A stretch of DNA of 64,000 nucleotides from Petrolisthes cinctipes (taxonomy: Eukaryota > Arthropoda > Malacostraca > Decapoda > Porcellanidae): contig JAWQEG010000490.1 in assembly GCA_033782935.1 (NCBI GenBank), forward strand, positions 2,386,001-2,450,000, written 5' to 3'. A model generated the notes under the pieces. The model did not search any database. It was given only the letters and a program-made list of their open reading frames with translations, and had not been told where the DNA came from. A program made the position numbers and the translations under genes. This document shows, piece after piece, positions 1-13,300 of this stretch (position 1 is the first letter of the stretch; the number at the start of each line of letters is the position of its first letter).

Positions 1-501
1 GATTTTTAGCATGTTTTTAGCCTATATTTTGAAAATATTCTAGCACTGAGTAGGCATGTACAGATTGCTTCTGGGACCCCAAAATATTGAATTTTCGGGT
101 GTTTTGAGCCTGAATTTGAGATATAAACGGGTACAGAAGATACATGCACATATTGACTTTGGGCATCTAAAATATCGATTTTCAGCATGTTTTCGGCCTG
201 TATTTTGAAAATACTCTAATACGGAGTAGGCATGTACAGATCGCTTCTGGGACCCCTAAATATCGAATTTTAGGGTGCTTAGGGCCAGAATTTGAGATAT
301 AAACGGGTACAGAAGATGGATGCACATATCGACTTTTGGGCACCTAAAAGATCGATTTTCAGTATGTTTCGAGCATGTATTTTGAAAATACTCTAACACG
401 GAGTAGGCATGTACAGATACCTTCTGGGACCCGTAAATATCGAATTTTCGGGTGTTTTAGGACTGAATTTGAGAAATCGATTTTTTGGCACCTAAAATGT
501 C

Positions 502-826
502 GATTTTTAGCATGTTTTTAGCCTATATTTTAAAAATATTCTAGCACTGTGTAGGCATGTACAGATTGCTTCTGGGACCCCAAAATATTGAATTTTCGGG
601 TGTTTTGAGCCAGAATTTGAGATATAAAAGGGTACAGAAGATGCATGCACATATCGACTTTTGGGCACCTAAAAGATCGATTTTCAGTATGTTTTTGGCC
701 TGTATTTTGAAAATACTCTAACACGGAGTAGGCATGTACAGATACCTTCTGGGACCTCTAAATATCGAATTTTCGGGTGTTTTGGGACTGAATTTAAGAT
801 ATCGATTTTTTGGCACCTAAAATGTC
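502..826 (+). repeat. 325-bp dimer: A/B chimera plus C
   Basis: A 177-bp monomer starts as A (gatttttagcatg) but ends as B1 (gatgcatgcacatat, then cttttgggcacc), followed by a 148-bp C1. One monomer has been lost by exchange within A and B. It is the reference for the commoner dimer class, 29 of 33 in the window. Confidence 0.85.
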
Positions 827-1002
827 GATTTTTAGCATGTTTTTAGCCTATATTTTGAAAATATTCTAGCACTGAGTAGGCATGTACAGATTGCTTCTGG
901 GACCCCAAAATATTGAATTTTCGGGTGTTTTGAGCCTGAATTTGAGATATAAACGGGTACAGAAGATACATGCACATATTGACTTTGGGCACCAAAAATA
1001 TC
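827..1002 (+). repeat. Consensus-like A monomer (176 bp), itself an 88-bp duplication
   Basis: This copy matches the commonest A sequence. It starts gatttttagcatg and ends ccaaaaatatc. Its halves, 827-914 and 915-1002, align without a gap at 58 of 88 positions by hand count. Best-conserved stretches are the T-rich start followed by tgtttt and agcct, the catg-aca block near the middle, and tggg followed by caaaatat at the end. A monomers carry attgc and tattga where B monomers carry atcgc and tatcga. Confidence 0.85.
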
Positions 1003-1977
1003 GATTTTCAGCATGTTTTGGGCCTGAATTATGAAAATACTCTAACACGGAGTAGGCATGTACAGATCGCTTCTGGGACCCCAAAATATCGAATTTTCGG
1101 GTGTTTAGGGCCAGAATTTGAGATATAAACGTGTACAGAAGATGCATGCACATATCGACTTTTGGGCACCTAAAAGATCGATTTTCAGTATGTTTTTGGC
1201 CTGTATTTTGAAAATACTCTAACACGGAGTAAACATGTACAGATACCTTCTGGGACCTCTAAATATCGAATTTTCGGGTGTTTTGCGACTGAAATTGAGA
1301 TATCGATTTTTTGGCACCAAAAATGTCGATTTTTAGCATGTTTTTAGCCTATATTTTGAAAATATTCTAGCACTGTTAAGGCATGTACAGATTGCTTCTG
1401 GGACCCCAAAATATTGAATTTTCGGGTGTTTTGAGCCTGAATTTGAGATATAAACGGGTACTGAAGATGCATGCACATATCGACTTTTGTGCACCTAAAA
1501 GATCGATTTTCAGTATGTTTTGAGCATGTATTTTGAAAATACTCTAACACGGAGTAGGCATGTACAGATCGCTTCTGGGACCCCTAAATATCGAATTTTC
1601 GGGTGTTTTGGGACTGAATTTGAGATATCAACTTTTTGGCACCTAAAAGATCGATTTTTAGCATGTTTTTAGCCTATATTTTGAAAATATTCTAGCACTG
1701 AGTAGGCATGTACAGATTGCTTCTGGGACCCCAAAATATTGAATTTTCGGGTGTTTTGAGCCAGAATTTGAGATATAAACGGGTACTGAAGATGCATGCA
1801 CATATCGACTTTTGGGCACCTAAAGGATCGATTTTCAGTATGTTTTTGGCCTGTATTTTGAAAATACTCTAACACGGAGTAGGCATGTACAGATACCTTC
1901 TGGGACCTCTAAATATCGAATTTTCGGGTGTTTTGGGACTGAATTTAAGATATCGATTTTTTGGCACCTAAAATGTC
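827..1977 (+). repeat. 1151-bp block, copy 1 (trimer + two dimers)
   Basis: Units 827 (501), 1328 (325) and 1653 (325) repeat almost unchanged at 1978-3128. Shared rare markers are gaattatg in the B monomer, gtaaacatg in C, cactgttaaggc in the next A and gatatcaactt in the next C. A more diverged relative lies at 7590-8741 (501, 326, 325), which also has gaattatg. Confidence 0.88.
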
Positions 1978-3128
1978 GATTTTTAGCATGTTTTTAGCCT
2001 ATATTTTGAAAATATTCTAGCACTGAGTAGGCATGTACAGATTGCTTCTGGGACCCCAAAATATTGAATTTTCGGGTGTTTTGAGCCTGAATTTGAGATA
2101 TAAACGGGTACAAAAGATACATGCACATATTGACTTTGGGCACCAAAAATATCGATTTTCAGCATGTTTTGGGCCTGAATTATGAAAATACTCTAACACG
2201 GAGTAGGCATGTACAGATCGCTTCTGGGACCCCAAAATATCGAATTTTCGGGTGTTTAGGGCCAGAATTTGAGATATAAACGTGTAAAGAAGATGCATGC
2301 ACATATCGACTTTTGGGCACCTAAAAGATCGATTTTCAGTATGTTTTTGGCCTGTATTTTGAAAATACTCTAACACGGAGTAAACATGTACAGATACCTT
2401 CTGGGACCTCTAAATATCGAATTTTCGGGTGTTTTGCGACTGAAATTGAGATATCGATTTTTTGGCACCAAAAATGTCGATTTTTAGCATGTTTTTAGCC
2501 TATATTTTGAAAATATTCTAGCACTGTTAAGGCATGTACAGATTGCTTCTGGGACCCCAAAATATTGAATTTTCGGGTGTTTTGAGCCTGAATTTGAGAT
2601 ATAAACGGGTACTGAAGATGCATGCACATATAGACTTTTGTGCACCTAAAAGATCGATTTTCAGTATGTTTTGAGCATGTATTTTGAAAATACTCTAACA
2701 TGGAGTAGGCATGTACAGATCGCTTCTGGGACCCCTAAATATCGAATTTTCGGGTGTTTTGGGACTGAATTTGAGATATCAACTTTTTGGCACCTAAAAG
2801 AAAGATTTTTAGCATGTTTTTAGCCTATATTTTGAAAATATTCTAGCACTGAGTAGGCATGTACAGATTGCTTCTGGGACCCCAAAATATTGAATTTTCG
2901 GGTGTTTTGAGCCAGAATTTGAGATATAAACGGGTACTGAAGATGCATGCACATATCGACTTTTGGGCACCTAAAGGATCGATTTTCAGTATGTTTTTGG
3001 CCTGTATTTTGAAAATACTCTAACACGGAGTAGGCATGTACAGATACCTTCTGGGACCTCTAAATATCGAATTTTCGGGTGTTTCGGGACTGAATTTAAG
3101 ATATCGATTTTTTGGCACCTAAAATGTC
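1978..3128 (+). repeat. 1151-bp block, copy 2 (tandem duplicate)
   Basis: Same unit pattern and private markers as 827-1977, at a constant offset of 1151 bp. Differences include gtaaagaag for gtacagaag near 2284, catatagac for catatcgac near 2627, acatggag near 2698 and aaagattttt for tcgattttt near 2803. Few differences imply a recent tandem duplication. Confidence 0.88.
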
Positions 3129-3953
3129 GATTTTTAGCATGTTTTTAGCCTATATTTTGAAAATATTCTAGCACTGTGTAGGCATGTACAGATTGCTTCT
3201 GGGACCCCAAAATATTGAATTTTCGGGTGTTTTGAGCCTGAATTTGAGATATAAATGGGTACAGAAGATACATGCACATATTGACTTTGGGCATCTAAAA
3301 TATCGATTTTCAGCATGTTTTGGGCCTGTATTTTGAAAATACTCTAACACTGAGTAGGCATGTACAGATTGCTTCTGGGACCCCAAAATATTGAATTTTC
3401 GGGTGTTTTGAGCCTGAATTTGAGATATAAACGGGTACTGAAGATGCATGCACATATCGACTTTTGTGCACCTAAAAGATCGATTTTCAGTATGTTTTGA
3501 GCATGTATTTTGAAAATACTCTAACACGGAGTAGGCATGTACAGATCGCTTCTGGGACCCCTAAATATCGAATTTTCGGGTGTTTTGGGACTGAATTTGA
3601 GATATCGACTTTTTGGCACCTAAAAGATCGATTTTTAGCATGTTTTTAGCCTATATTTTGAAAATATTCTAGCACTGAGGAGGCATGTACAGATTGCTTC
3701 TGGGACCCCAAAATATTGAATTTTCGGGTGTTTTGAGCCAGAATTTGAGATATAAACGGGTACAGAAGATACATGCACATATTGACTTTGGGCACCAAAA
3801 ATATCGATTTTCAGCATGTTTTTGGCCTGTATTTTGAAAATACTCTAACACGGAGTAGGCATGTACAGATACCTTCTGGGACCTCTAAATATCGAATTTT
3901 CGGGTGTTTCGGGACTGAATTTAAGATATCGATTTTTTGGCACCTAAAATGTC
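3129..3953 (+). repeat. 825-bp block, copy 1 (trimer + dimer)
   Basis: Units 3129 (501) and 3630 (324) repeat at 3954-4779. The shared rare marker cactgaggaggc appears at about 3672 and 4500. The dimer at 3630 is a full A monomer plus a B/C chimera. Confidence 0.82.
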
Positions 3954-4779
3954 GATTTTTAGCATGTTTTTAGCCTATATTTTGAAAATATTCTAGCACT
4001 GTGTAGGCATGTACAGATTGCTTCTGGGACCCCAAAATATTGAATTTTCGGGTGTTTTGAGCCTGAATTTGAGATATAAATGGGTACAGAAGATACATGC
4101 ACATATTGACTTTGGGCATCTAAAATATCGATTTTCAGCATGTTTTGGGCCTGTATTTTGAAAATACTCTAACACTGAGTAGGCATGTACAGATTGCTTC
4201 TGGGACCCCAAAATATTGAATTTTCGGGTATTTTGAGCCTGAATTTGAGATATAAACGGGTACTGAAGATGCATGCACATATCGACTTTTGTGCACCTAA
4301 AAGATCGATTTTCAGTATGTTTTGAGCATGTATTTTGAAAATACTCTAACACGGAGTAGGCATGTACAGATCGCTTCTGGGACCCCTAAATATCGAATTT
4401 TCGGGTGTTTTGGGACTGAATTTGAGATATCGACTTTTTGGCACCTAAAAGATCGATTTTTAGCATGTTTTTAGCCTATATTTTGAAAATATTCTAGCAC
4501 TGAGGAGGCATGTACAGATTGCTTCTGGGACCCCAAAATATTGAATTTTCGGGTGTTTTGAGCCAGAATTTGAGATATAAACGGGTACAGAAGATGCATG
4601 CACATATCGACTTTTGTGCACCTAAAAGATCGATTTTCAGTATGTTTTGAGCATGTATTTTGAAAATACTCTAACACGGAGTAGGCATGTACATATCGCT
4701 TCTGGGACCCATAAATATCGAATTTTCGGGTGTTTTGGGACTGAATTTGAGATATCGACTTTTTGGCACCTAAAAGATC
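3954..4779 (+). repeat. 826-bp block, copy 2, with altered dimer
   Basis: It matches 3129-3953 through the trimer and the first part of the dimer, then diverges. At 4455 the A monomer continues into a B2-like end (gatgcatgcac, cttttgtgcacc) followed by C2. Copy 1 instead continues as A1 followed by a B/C chimera. The exchange point lies between the shared gaggaggc marker and about 4593. Confidence 0.8.
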
Positions 4780-7700
4780 GATTTTTAGCATGTTTTTAGC
4801 CTATATTTTGAAAATATTCTAGCACTGAGTAGGCATGTACAGATTGCTTCTGGGACCCCAAAATATTGAATTTTCGGGTGTTTTGAGCCAGAATTTGAGA
4901 TATAAACGGGTACAGAAGATACATGCACATATTGACTTTGGGCACCAAAAATATCGATTTTCAGCATGTTTTGGGCCTGTATTTTGAAAATACTCTAACA
5001 CTGAGTAGGCATGTACAGATTGCTTCTGGGACCCCAAAATATTGAATTTTCGGGTGTTTTGAGCCTGAATTTGAGATATAAACGGGTACTGAAGATGCAT
5101 GCACATATCGACTTTTGTGCACCTAAAAGATCGATTTTCAGTATGTTTTTGGCCTGTATTTTGAAAATACTCTAACACGGAATAGGCATGTACAGATCGC
5201 TTCTGGGACCCCTAAATATCGAATTTACGGGTGTTTTGGGACTGAAATTGAGATATCGACTTTTTGGCACTTAAAAGATCGATTTTTAGCATGTTTTTAG
5301 CCTATATTTTGAAAATATTCTAGCACTGTACAGATTGCTTCTGGGACCCCAAAATATTGAATATTCGAGTGTTTTGAGCCTGAATTTGAGATATAAACGG
5401 GTACAGAAGATACATGCACATATTGACTTTGGGCATCTAAAATATCGATTTTCAGCATGTTTTGGGCCTGTATTTTGAAAATACTCTAACACTGAGTAGG
5501 CATGTACAGATTGCTTCTGGGACCCCAAAATATTGAATTTTCGGGTGTTTTGAGCCTGAATTTGAGATATAAACGGTTACTGAAGATGCATGCACATATC
5601 GACTTTTGTGCACCTAAAAGATCGATTTTCAGTATGTTTTGAGCATGTATTTTGAAAATACTCTAACACGGAGTAGGCATGTACAGATCGCTTCTGGGAC
5701 CCCTAAATATCGAATTTTCGGGTGTTTTGGGACTGAATTTGAGATATCGACTTTTTGGCACCTAAAAGATCGATTTTTAGCATGTTTTTAGCCTATATTT
5801 TGAAAATATTCTAGCACTGTACAGATTGCTTCTGGGACCCCAAAATATTGAATTTTCGGGTGTTTTGAGCCTGAATTTGAGATATAAACGGGTACAGAAA
5901 ATACATGCACATATTGACTTTGGGCACCAAAAATATCGATTTTCAGCATGTTTTGGGCCTGAATTTTGAAAATACTCCAACACGGAGTAGGCATGTACAG
6001 ATCGCTTCTGGGACCCCTAAATATCGAATTTTCGGGTGTTTAGGGCCAGAATATGAGATATAAACGGGTACAGAAGATGCATGCACATATCGACTTTTGG
6101 GCACGTAAAAGATCGATTTTCAGTATGTTTTTGGCCTGTATTTTGAAAATACTCTAACACGGAGTAGGCATGTACAGATACCTTCTGGGACCTCTAAATA
6201 TCGAATTTTCGGGTGTTTTGGGACTGAATTTGAGATATCGATTTTTTGGCACCTAAAATGTCGATTTTTAGCATGTTTTTAGCCTATATTTTGAAAATAT
6301 TCTAGCACTGTGTAGGCATGTACAGATTGCTTCTGGGACCTCAAAATATTGAATTTTCGGGTGTTTTCAGCCTGAATTTGAGATATAAACGGGTACAGAA
6401 GATACATGCACATATTGACTTTGGGCATCTAAAATATCGATTTTCAGCATGTTTTGTGCCTGTATTTTGAAAAATACTCTAACACTGAGTAGGCATGTAC
6501 AGATTGCTTCTGGGACCCCAAAATATTGAATTTTCGGGTGTTTTGAGCCTGAATTTGAGATATAAACGGGTACTGAAGATGTATGCACATATCGACTTTT
6601 GTGCACCTAAAAGATCGATTTTCAGTATGTTTTGAGCATGTATTTTGAAAATACTCTAACACGGAGTAGGCATGTACAGATCGCTTCTGGGACCCCTAAA
6701 TATCGAATTTTCGTGTGTTTTGGGACTGAATTTGATATATCGACTTTTTGGCACCTAAAAGATCGATTTTTAGCATGTTTTTAGCCTATATTTTGAAAAT
6801 ATTCTAGCACTGAGTAGGCATGTACAGATTGCTTCTGGGACCCCAAAATATTGAATTTTCGGGTGTTTTGAGCCTGAATTTGAGATATAAACGGGTACAG
6901 AAGATACATGCACATATTGACTTTGGGCACCAAAAATATCGATTTTCAGCATGTTTTGGGCCTGAATTTTGAAAATACTCTAACACGGAGTAGGCATGTA
7001 CAGATTGCTTCTGGGACCCCAAAATATTGACTTTTCGGGTGTTTTGAGCCTGAATTTAAGATATAAACGGGTACAGAAGATACATGCACATATTGACTTT
7101 GGGCATCTAAAATATCGATTTTCAGTATGTTTTGAGCATGTATTTTGAAAATACTCTAACACGGAGTAGGCATGTACAGATACCTTCTGTGACCTCTAAA
7201 TATCGAATTTTCGGGTGTTTTAGGACTGAATTTGAGAAATCGATTTTTGGGCACCTAAAATGTCGATTTTTAGCATGTTTTTAGCCTATATTTTGAAAAT
7301 ATTCTAGCACTGTGTAGCCATGTACAGATTGCTTCTGGGACCCCAAAATATTGAATTTTCGGGTGTTTTGAGCCAGAATTTGAGATATAAACGGGTACTG
7401 AAGATACATGCACATATCGACTTTTGGGCACCTAAAAGATCGATTTTCAGTATGTTTTTGGCCTGTATTTTGAAAATACTCTAACACGGAGTAGGCATGT
7501 ACAGATACCTTCTGGGACCTCTAAATATCGAATTTTCGGGTGTTTTGGGACTGAATTTAAGATATCGATTTTTTGGCATCTAAAATGTCGATTTTTAGCA
7601 TGTTTTTAGCCTATATTTTGAAAATATTCTAGCACTGAGTAGGCATGTACAGATAGCTTCTGGGACCCCAAAATATTGAATTTTCGGGTGTTTTGAGCCT

Positions 7701-9566
7701 GAATTTGAGATATAAACGGGTACAGAAGATACATGCACATATTGACTTTGGGCACCAAAAATATCGATTTTCAGCATGTTTTGGGCCTGAATTATGAAAA
7801 TACTCTAACACGGAGTAGGCATGTACAGATCGCTTCTGGGACCCCAAAATATCGAATTTTCGGGTGTTTAGGGCCAGAATTTGAGATATAAACGTGTACA
7901 GAAGATGCATGCACATATCGACTTTTGGGCACCTAAAAGATCGATTTTCAGTATGTTTTTATCCTGTATTTTGAAAATACTCTAACACGGAGTAGGCATG
8001 TACAGATACCTTCTGGGACATCTAAATATCGAATTTTCTGGTGTTTTGGGACTGAATTTGAGATATCGATTTTTTGGCACCTAAAATGTCGATTTTTAGC
8101 ATGCTTTTTAGCCTATATTTTGAGAATATTCTAGCACTGTTTAGGCATGTACAGATTGCTTCTGGGACCCCAAAATATTGAATTTTCGGGTGTTTTGAGC
8201 CTGAATTTGAGATATAAACGGGTACTGAAGATGCATGCACATATCGACTTTTGTGCACCTAAAAGATCGATTTTCAGTATGTTTTGAGCATGTATTTTGA
8301 AAATACTCTAACACGGAGTAGGCATGTACAGATCGCTTCTGGGATCCCTAAATATCGAATTTTCGGGTGTTTTGGGACTAAATTTGAGATATCGACTTTT
8401 TGGCATCCAAAAGATCGATTTTTAGCATGTTTTTAGCCTATATTTTGAAAATATTCTAGCACTGAGTAGGCATGTACAGATTGCTTCTGGGACCCCAAAA
8501 TATTGAATTTTCGGGTGTTTTGAGCCAGAATTTGAGATATAAACGGGTACTCAAGATGCATGCACATATCGACTTTTGTGCACCTAAAAGATCGATTTTC
8601 AGTATGTTTTGAGCATGTATTTTGAAAATACTCTAACACGGAGTAGGCATGTACAGATCGCTTCTGGGACCCCTAAATATCGAATTTTCGGGTGTTTTGG
8701 GACTGAATTTGAGATATCGACATTTTGGCACCTAAAAGATCGATTTTTAGCATGTTTTTAGCCTATATTTTGAAAATATTCTAGCACTGAGTAGGCATGT
8801 ACAGATTGCTTCTGGGACCCCAAAATATTGAATTTTCGGGTGTTTTGAGCCAGAATTTGAGATATAAACGGGTACAGAAGATACATGCACATATTGACTT
8901 TGGGCACCAAAAATATCGATTTTCAGCATGTTTTGGGCCTGAATTTTGAAAATACTCTAACACTGAGTAGGCATGTACAGATTGCTTCTGGGACCCCAAA
9001 AAAATGAATTTTCGGGTGTTTTGAGCCTGAATTTGAGATATAAACGGGTACAGAAGATGCATGCACATATTGACTTTGGGCATCTAAAATATCGATTTTC
9101 AGCATGTTTTGGGCCTGTATTTTGAAAATACTCTAACACGGAGTAGGCATGTACAGATCGCTTCTGGGACCCCTAAATATCGATTTTTCGGGTGTTTTGG
9201 GACTGAATTTGAGATATCGACTTTTTGGCACCAAAAAGATCGATTTTTAGCATGTTTTTCGACTATATTTTGAAAATATTCTAGCACTGAGTAGGCATGT
9301 ACAGATTGCTTCTAGGACCCCAAAATATTGAATTTTCGGGTGTTTTAAGCCTGAATTTGAGATATAAACGGGAACAGAAGATACATGCACATATTGACTT
9401 TGGGCGCCAAAAATATCGATTTTCAGCATGTTTTGGGCCTGAATTTTGAAAATACTCTAACACGGAGTAGGCATGTGCAGATCGCTTCAGGGACCCCTAA
9501 ATATCGAATTTTCCGGTTGTTTTGGGACTGAATTTGAGATATCGACTTTTTGGCACTTAAAAGATC

Positions 9567-10372
9567 GATTTTTAGCATGTTTTTAGCCTATATTTTGAAA
9601 ATATTCTAGCACTGTACAGATTGCTTCTGGGACCCCCAAATATTGAATTTTCGGGTGTTTTGAGCCTGAATTTGAGATATAAACGGGTACAGAAGATACA
9701 TGCACATATTGACTTTGGGCATCTAAAATATCGATTTTCAGCATGTTTTGGGCCTGCATTTTGAAAATACTCTAACACTGATTAGGCATGTACAGATTGC
9801 TTCTGGGACCCCAAAATATTGAATTTTCGGGTGTTTTGAGCCTGAATTTGAGATATAAACGGGTATAGAAGATGTATGCACATATCGACTTTTGGGCACC
9901 TAAAAGATCGATTTTCAGTATGTTTTTGGCCTGTATTTTGAAAATACTCTAACACGGAGTAAGCATGTACAAATACCTTCTGGGACCTCTAAATATCGAA
10001 TTTTAGGTTGTTTTGGGACTGAATTTGAGATATCGATTTTTTGGCACCTAAAATGTCCATTTTTAGCATGTTTTTAGCCTATATTTTAAAAATATTCTAG
10101 CACTGTACAGACTGCTTCTGGGACCCCAAAATATTGAATTTTCGGGTGTTTTGAGCCTGAATTTGAGATATAAACGGGTACTGAAGATGCATGCACATAT
10201 CGACTTTTGTGCACCTAAAAGATCGATTTTCAGTATGTTTTGAGCATGTATTTTGAAAATACTCTAACACGGAGTAGGCATGTACAGATCGCTTCTGGGA
10301 CCCCTAAATATCGAATTTTCGGGAGTTTTGGGACTGAATTTGAGATATCGACTTTTTGGCACCTAAAAGATC
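9567..10372 (+). repeat. Block X: lead-in to the 5.24-kb block
   Basis: Units 9567 (491) and 10058 (315). The A monomer at 10058 starts with c in place of the usual g (tgtccattttt). Markers gtaagcatgtacaaatacc and attttaaaaatattc recur at 21031-21846, where they again sit just before a copy of the 5.24-kb block. Confidence 0.82.
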
Positions 10373-13300
10373 GATTTTTAGCATGTTTTTAGCCTATATT
10401 TTGAAAATATTCTAGCACTGAGTAGGCATGTACAGATTGCTTCTGGGACCCCAAAATATTGACTTTTCGGGTGTTTTGAGCCTGAATTTGAGATATAAAC
10501 GGGTACAGAAGATACATGCACATATTGACTTTGGGCACCAAAAATATCGATTTTCAACATGTTTTGGGCCTGCATTTTGAAAATACTCTAACACGGAGTA
10601 GGCATGTACAGATCGCTTCTGGGACCCCAAAATATCGAATTTTCGGGTGTTTAGGGCCAGAATTTGAGATATAAACGGGTACAGAAGATGCATGCACATA
10701 TCGACTTTTGGGCACCTAAGAGATCGATTTTCAGTATGTTTTTGGCCTGTATTTTGAAAATACTCTAACACGGAGTAGGCATGTACAGATACCTTCTGGG
10801 ACCTTTAAATATCGAATTTTCGGGTGTTTTGGGACTGAATTTGAGATATCGATTTTTTTGGCACCTAAAATGTCGATTTTTAGCATGTTTTTAGCCTATA
10901 TTTTGAAAATATTCTAGCACTGTGTAGGCATGTACAGATTGCTTCTGGGACCCCAAAATATTGAATTTTCGGGTGTTTTGAGCCTGAATTTGAGATATAA
11001 ACGGGTACAGAAGATGCATGCACATATCGACTTTTGGGCACCTAAAAGATCGATTTTCAGTATGTTTTTGGCCTGTATTTTGAAAATATTCTAACACGGA
11101 GTAAGCATGTACAAATACCTTCTGGGACCTCTAAATATCGAATTTTCGGGTGTTTTGGGACTGAATTTGAGATATCGATTTTTTGGCACCTAAAATGTCG
11201 ATTTTTAGCATGTTTTTAGCCTATATTTTGAAAATATTCTAGCACTGTGTAGGCATGTACAGATTGCTTCTGGGACCCCAAAATATTGAATTTTCGGGTG
11301 TTTTGAGCATGAATTTAAGATATAAACGGGTACAGAAGATACATGCACATATTGACTTTGGGCGCCAAAAATATCGATTTTCAGCATGTTTTGGGCCTGA
11401 ATTTTGAAAATACTCTAACACGGAGTAAGCATGTACAGATCGCTTCTGGGACCCCAAAATATCGAATTTTCGGGTGTTTAGGGCCAGAATTTGAGATATA
11501 AACGGGTACAGAAGATGCATGCACATATCGACTTTTGGGCAGCTAAAAGATCGATTTTCAGTATGTTTTTGGCCTGTATTTTGAAAATACTCTAACACGG
11601 AGTAGGCATGTACAGATCGCTTCTGGGACCCCTAAATATCGAATTTTCGGGTGTTTTGGGACTGAATTTGAGATATCGACTTTTTGGCACCTAAAAGATC
11701 GATTTTTAGCATGTTTTTAGCCTATATTTTGAAAATATTCTAGCACTGTGTAGGCATGTACAGATTGCTTCTGGGACCCCAAAATATTGAATTTTCGGGT
11801 GTTTTGAGCCTGAATTTGAGATATAAACGGGTACAGAAGATGCATGCACATATCGACTTTTGGGCACCTAAAAGATCGTTTTTTAGTATGTTTTTGGCCT
11901 GTATTTTGAAAATACTCTAACACGGAGTAAGCATGTACAAAGACCTTCTGGGACCTCTAAATATCGAATTTTCGGGTGTTTTGGGACTGAATTTGAGATA
12001 TCGATTTTTTGGCACCTAAAATGTCGATTTTTAGCATGTTTTTAGCCTATATTTTGAAAATATTCTAGCACTGTGTAGGCATGTACAGATTGCTTCTGGG
12101 ACCCCAAAATATTGAATTTTCGGGTGTTTTGAGCCTGAATTTGAGATATAAACGGGTACAGAAGATACATGCACATATTGACTTTGGGCATCTAAAATAT
12201 CGATTTTCAGCATGTTTTGGGCCTGTATTTTGAAAATACTCTAACACTGAGTAGGCATGTACAGATTGCTTCTGAGACCCCAAAATATTGAATTTTCGGG
12301 TGTTTTGAGCCTGAATTTGAGATATAAACGGGTACTGAAGATGCATGAACATATCGACTTTTGTGCACCTAAAAGATCGATTTTCAGTATGTTTTGAGCA
12401 TGTATTTTGAAAATACTCTAACACGGAGTAGGCATGTACAGATCGCTTCTGGGACCCCTAAATATCGAATTTTCGGGTGTTTTGGGACTGAATTTGAGAT
12501 ATCGACTTTTTGGCACCTAAAAGATCGATTTTTAGCACGTTTTTAGCCTATATTTTGAAAATATTCTAGCACTGTACAGATTGCTTCTGGGACCCCAAAA
12601 TATTGAATTTTCGGGTGTTTTGAGCCTGAATTTGAGATATAAACGGGTACAGAAGATACATGCACATATTGACTTTGGGCATCTAAAATATCGATTTTCA
12701 GCATGTTTTGGGCCTGAATTTTTGAAAATACTCTAACACGGAGTAGGCATGTACAGATCGCTTCTGGGACCCCAAAATATCGAATTTTCGGGTGTTTAGG
12801 GCCAGAATTTGAGATATAAACGGGTACAGAAGATGCCTGCACATATCGACTTTTGGGCACCTAAAAGATCGATTTTCAGTATGTTTTTGGCCTGTATTTT
12901 GAAAATACTCTAACACGGAGTAGGCATGTACAGATACCTTCTGGGACCTCTAAATATCGAATTTTCGGGATTTTGGGACTGAATTTGAGATATCGATTTT
13001 TTGGTCGATTTTTAGCATGTTTTTAGCCTATATTTTGAAAATATTCTAGCACTGTTTAGGCATGTACAGATTGCTTCTGGGACCCCAAAATATTTAATTT
13101 TCGGGTGTTTTGAGCCTGAATTTGAGATATAAACGGGTACTGAAGATGAATGCACATATCGACTTTTGTGCACCTAAAAGATCGATTTTCAGTATGTTTT
13201 GAGCATGTATTTTGAAAATACTCTAACACGGAGTAGGCATGTACAGATCGCTTCTGGGACCCCTACATATCGAATTTTCGGGTGTTTTGGGACTGAATTT

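Larger units (their letters stand above)
1..9566 (+). repeat. Region 1: irregular mix of 501-bp trimers and ~325-bp dimers
   Basis: Unit starts: 1, 502, 827, 1328, 1653, 1978, 2479, 2804, 3129, 3630, 3954, 4455, 4780, 5281, 5772, 6263, 6765, 7265, 7590, 8091, 8417, 8742, 9242. Eleven of the 23 units are dimers. The window begins by chance at the first base of an A monomer. Private variants include gggtgcttaggg in unit 1, aaagattttt at the 2804 boundary, and an extra base in gcatgcttttt at 8101. Confidence 0.92.

Noticed and set aside
10058..10068. A non-satellite insertion where the A start reads ccattttt instead of cgattttt
   Set aside because: It is a single base change; the monomer on either side is intact and in register.
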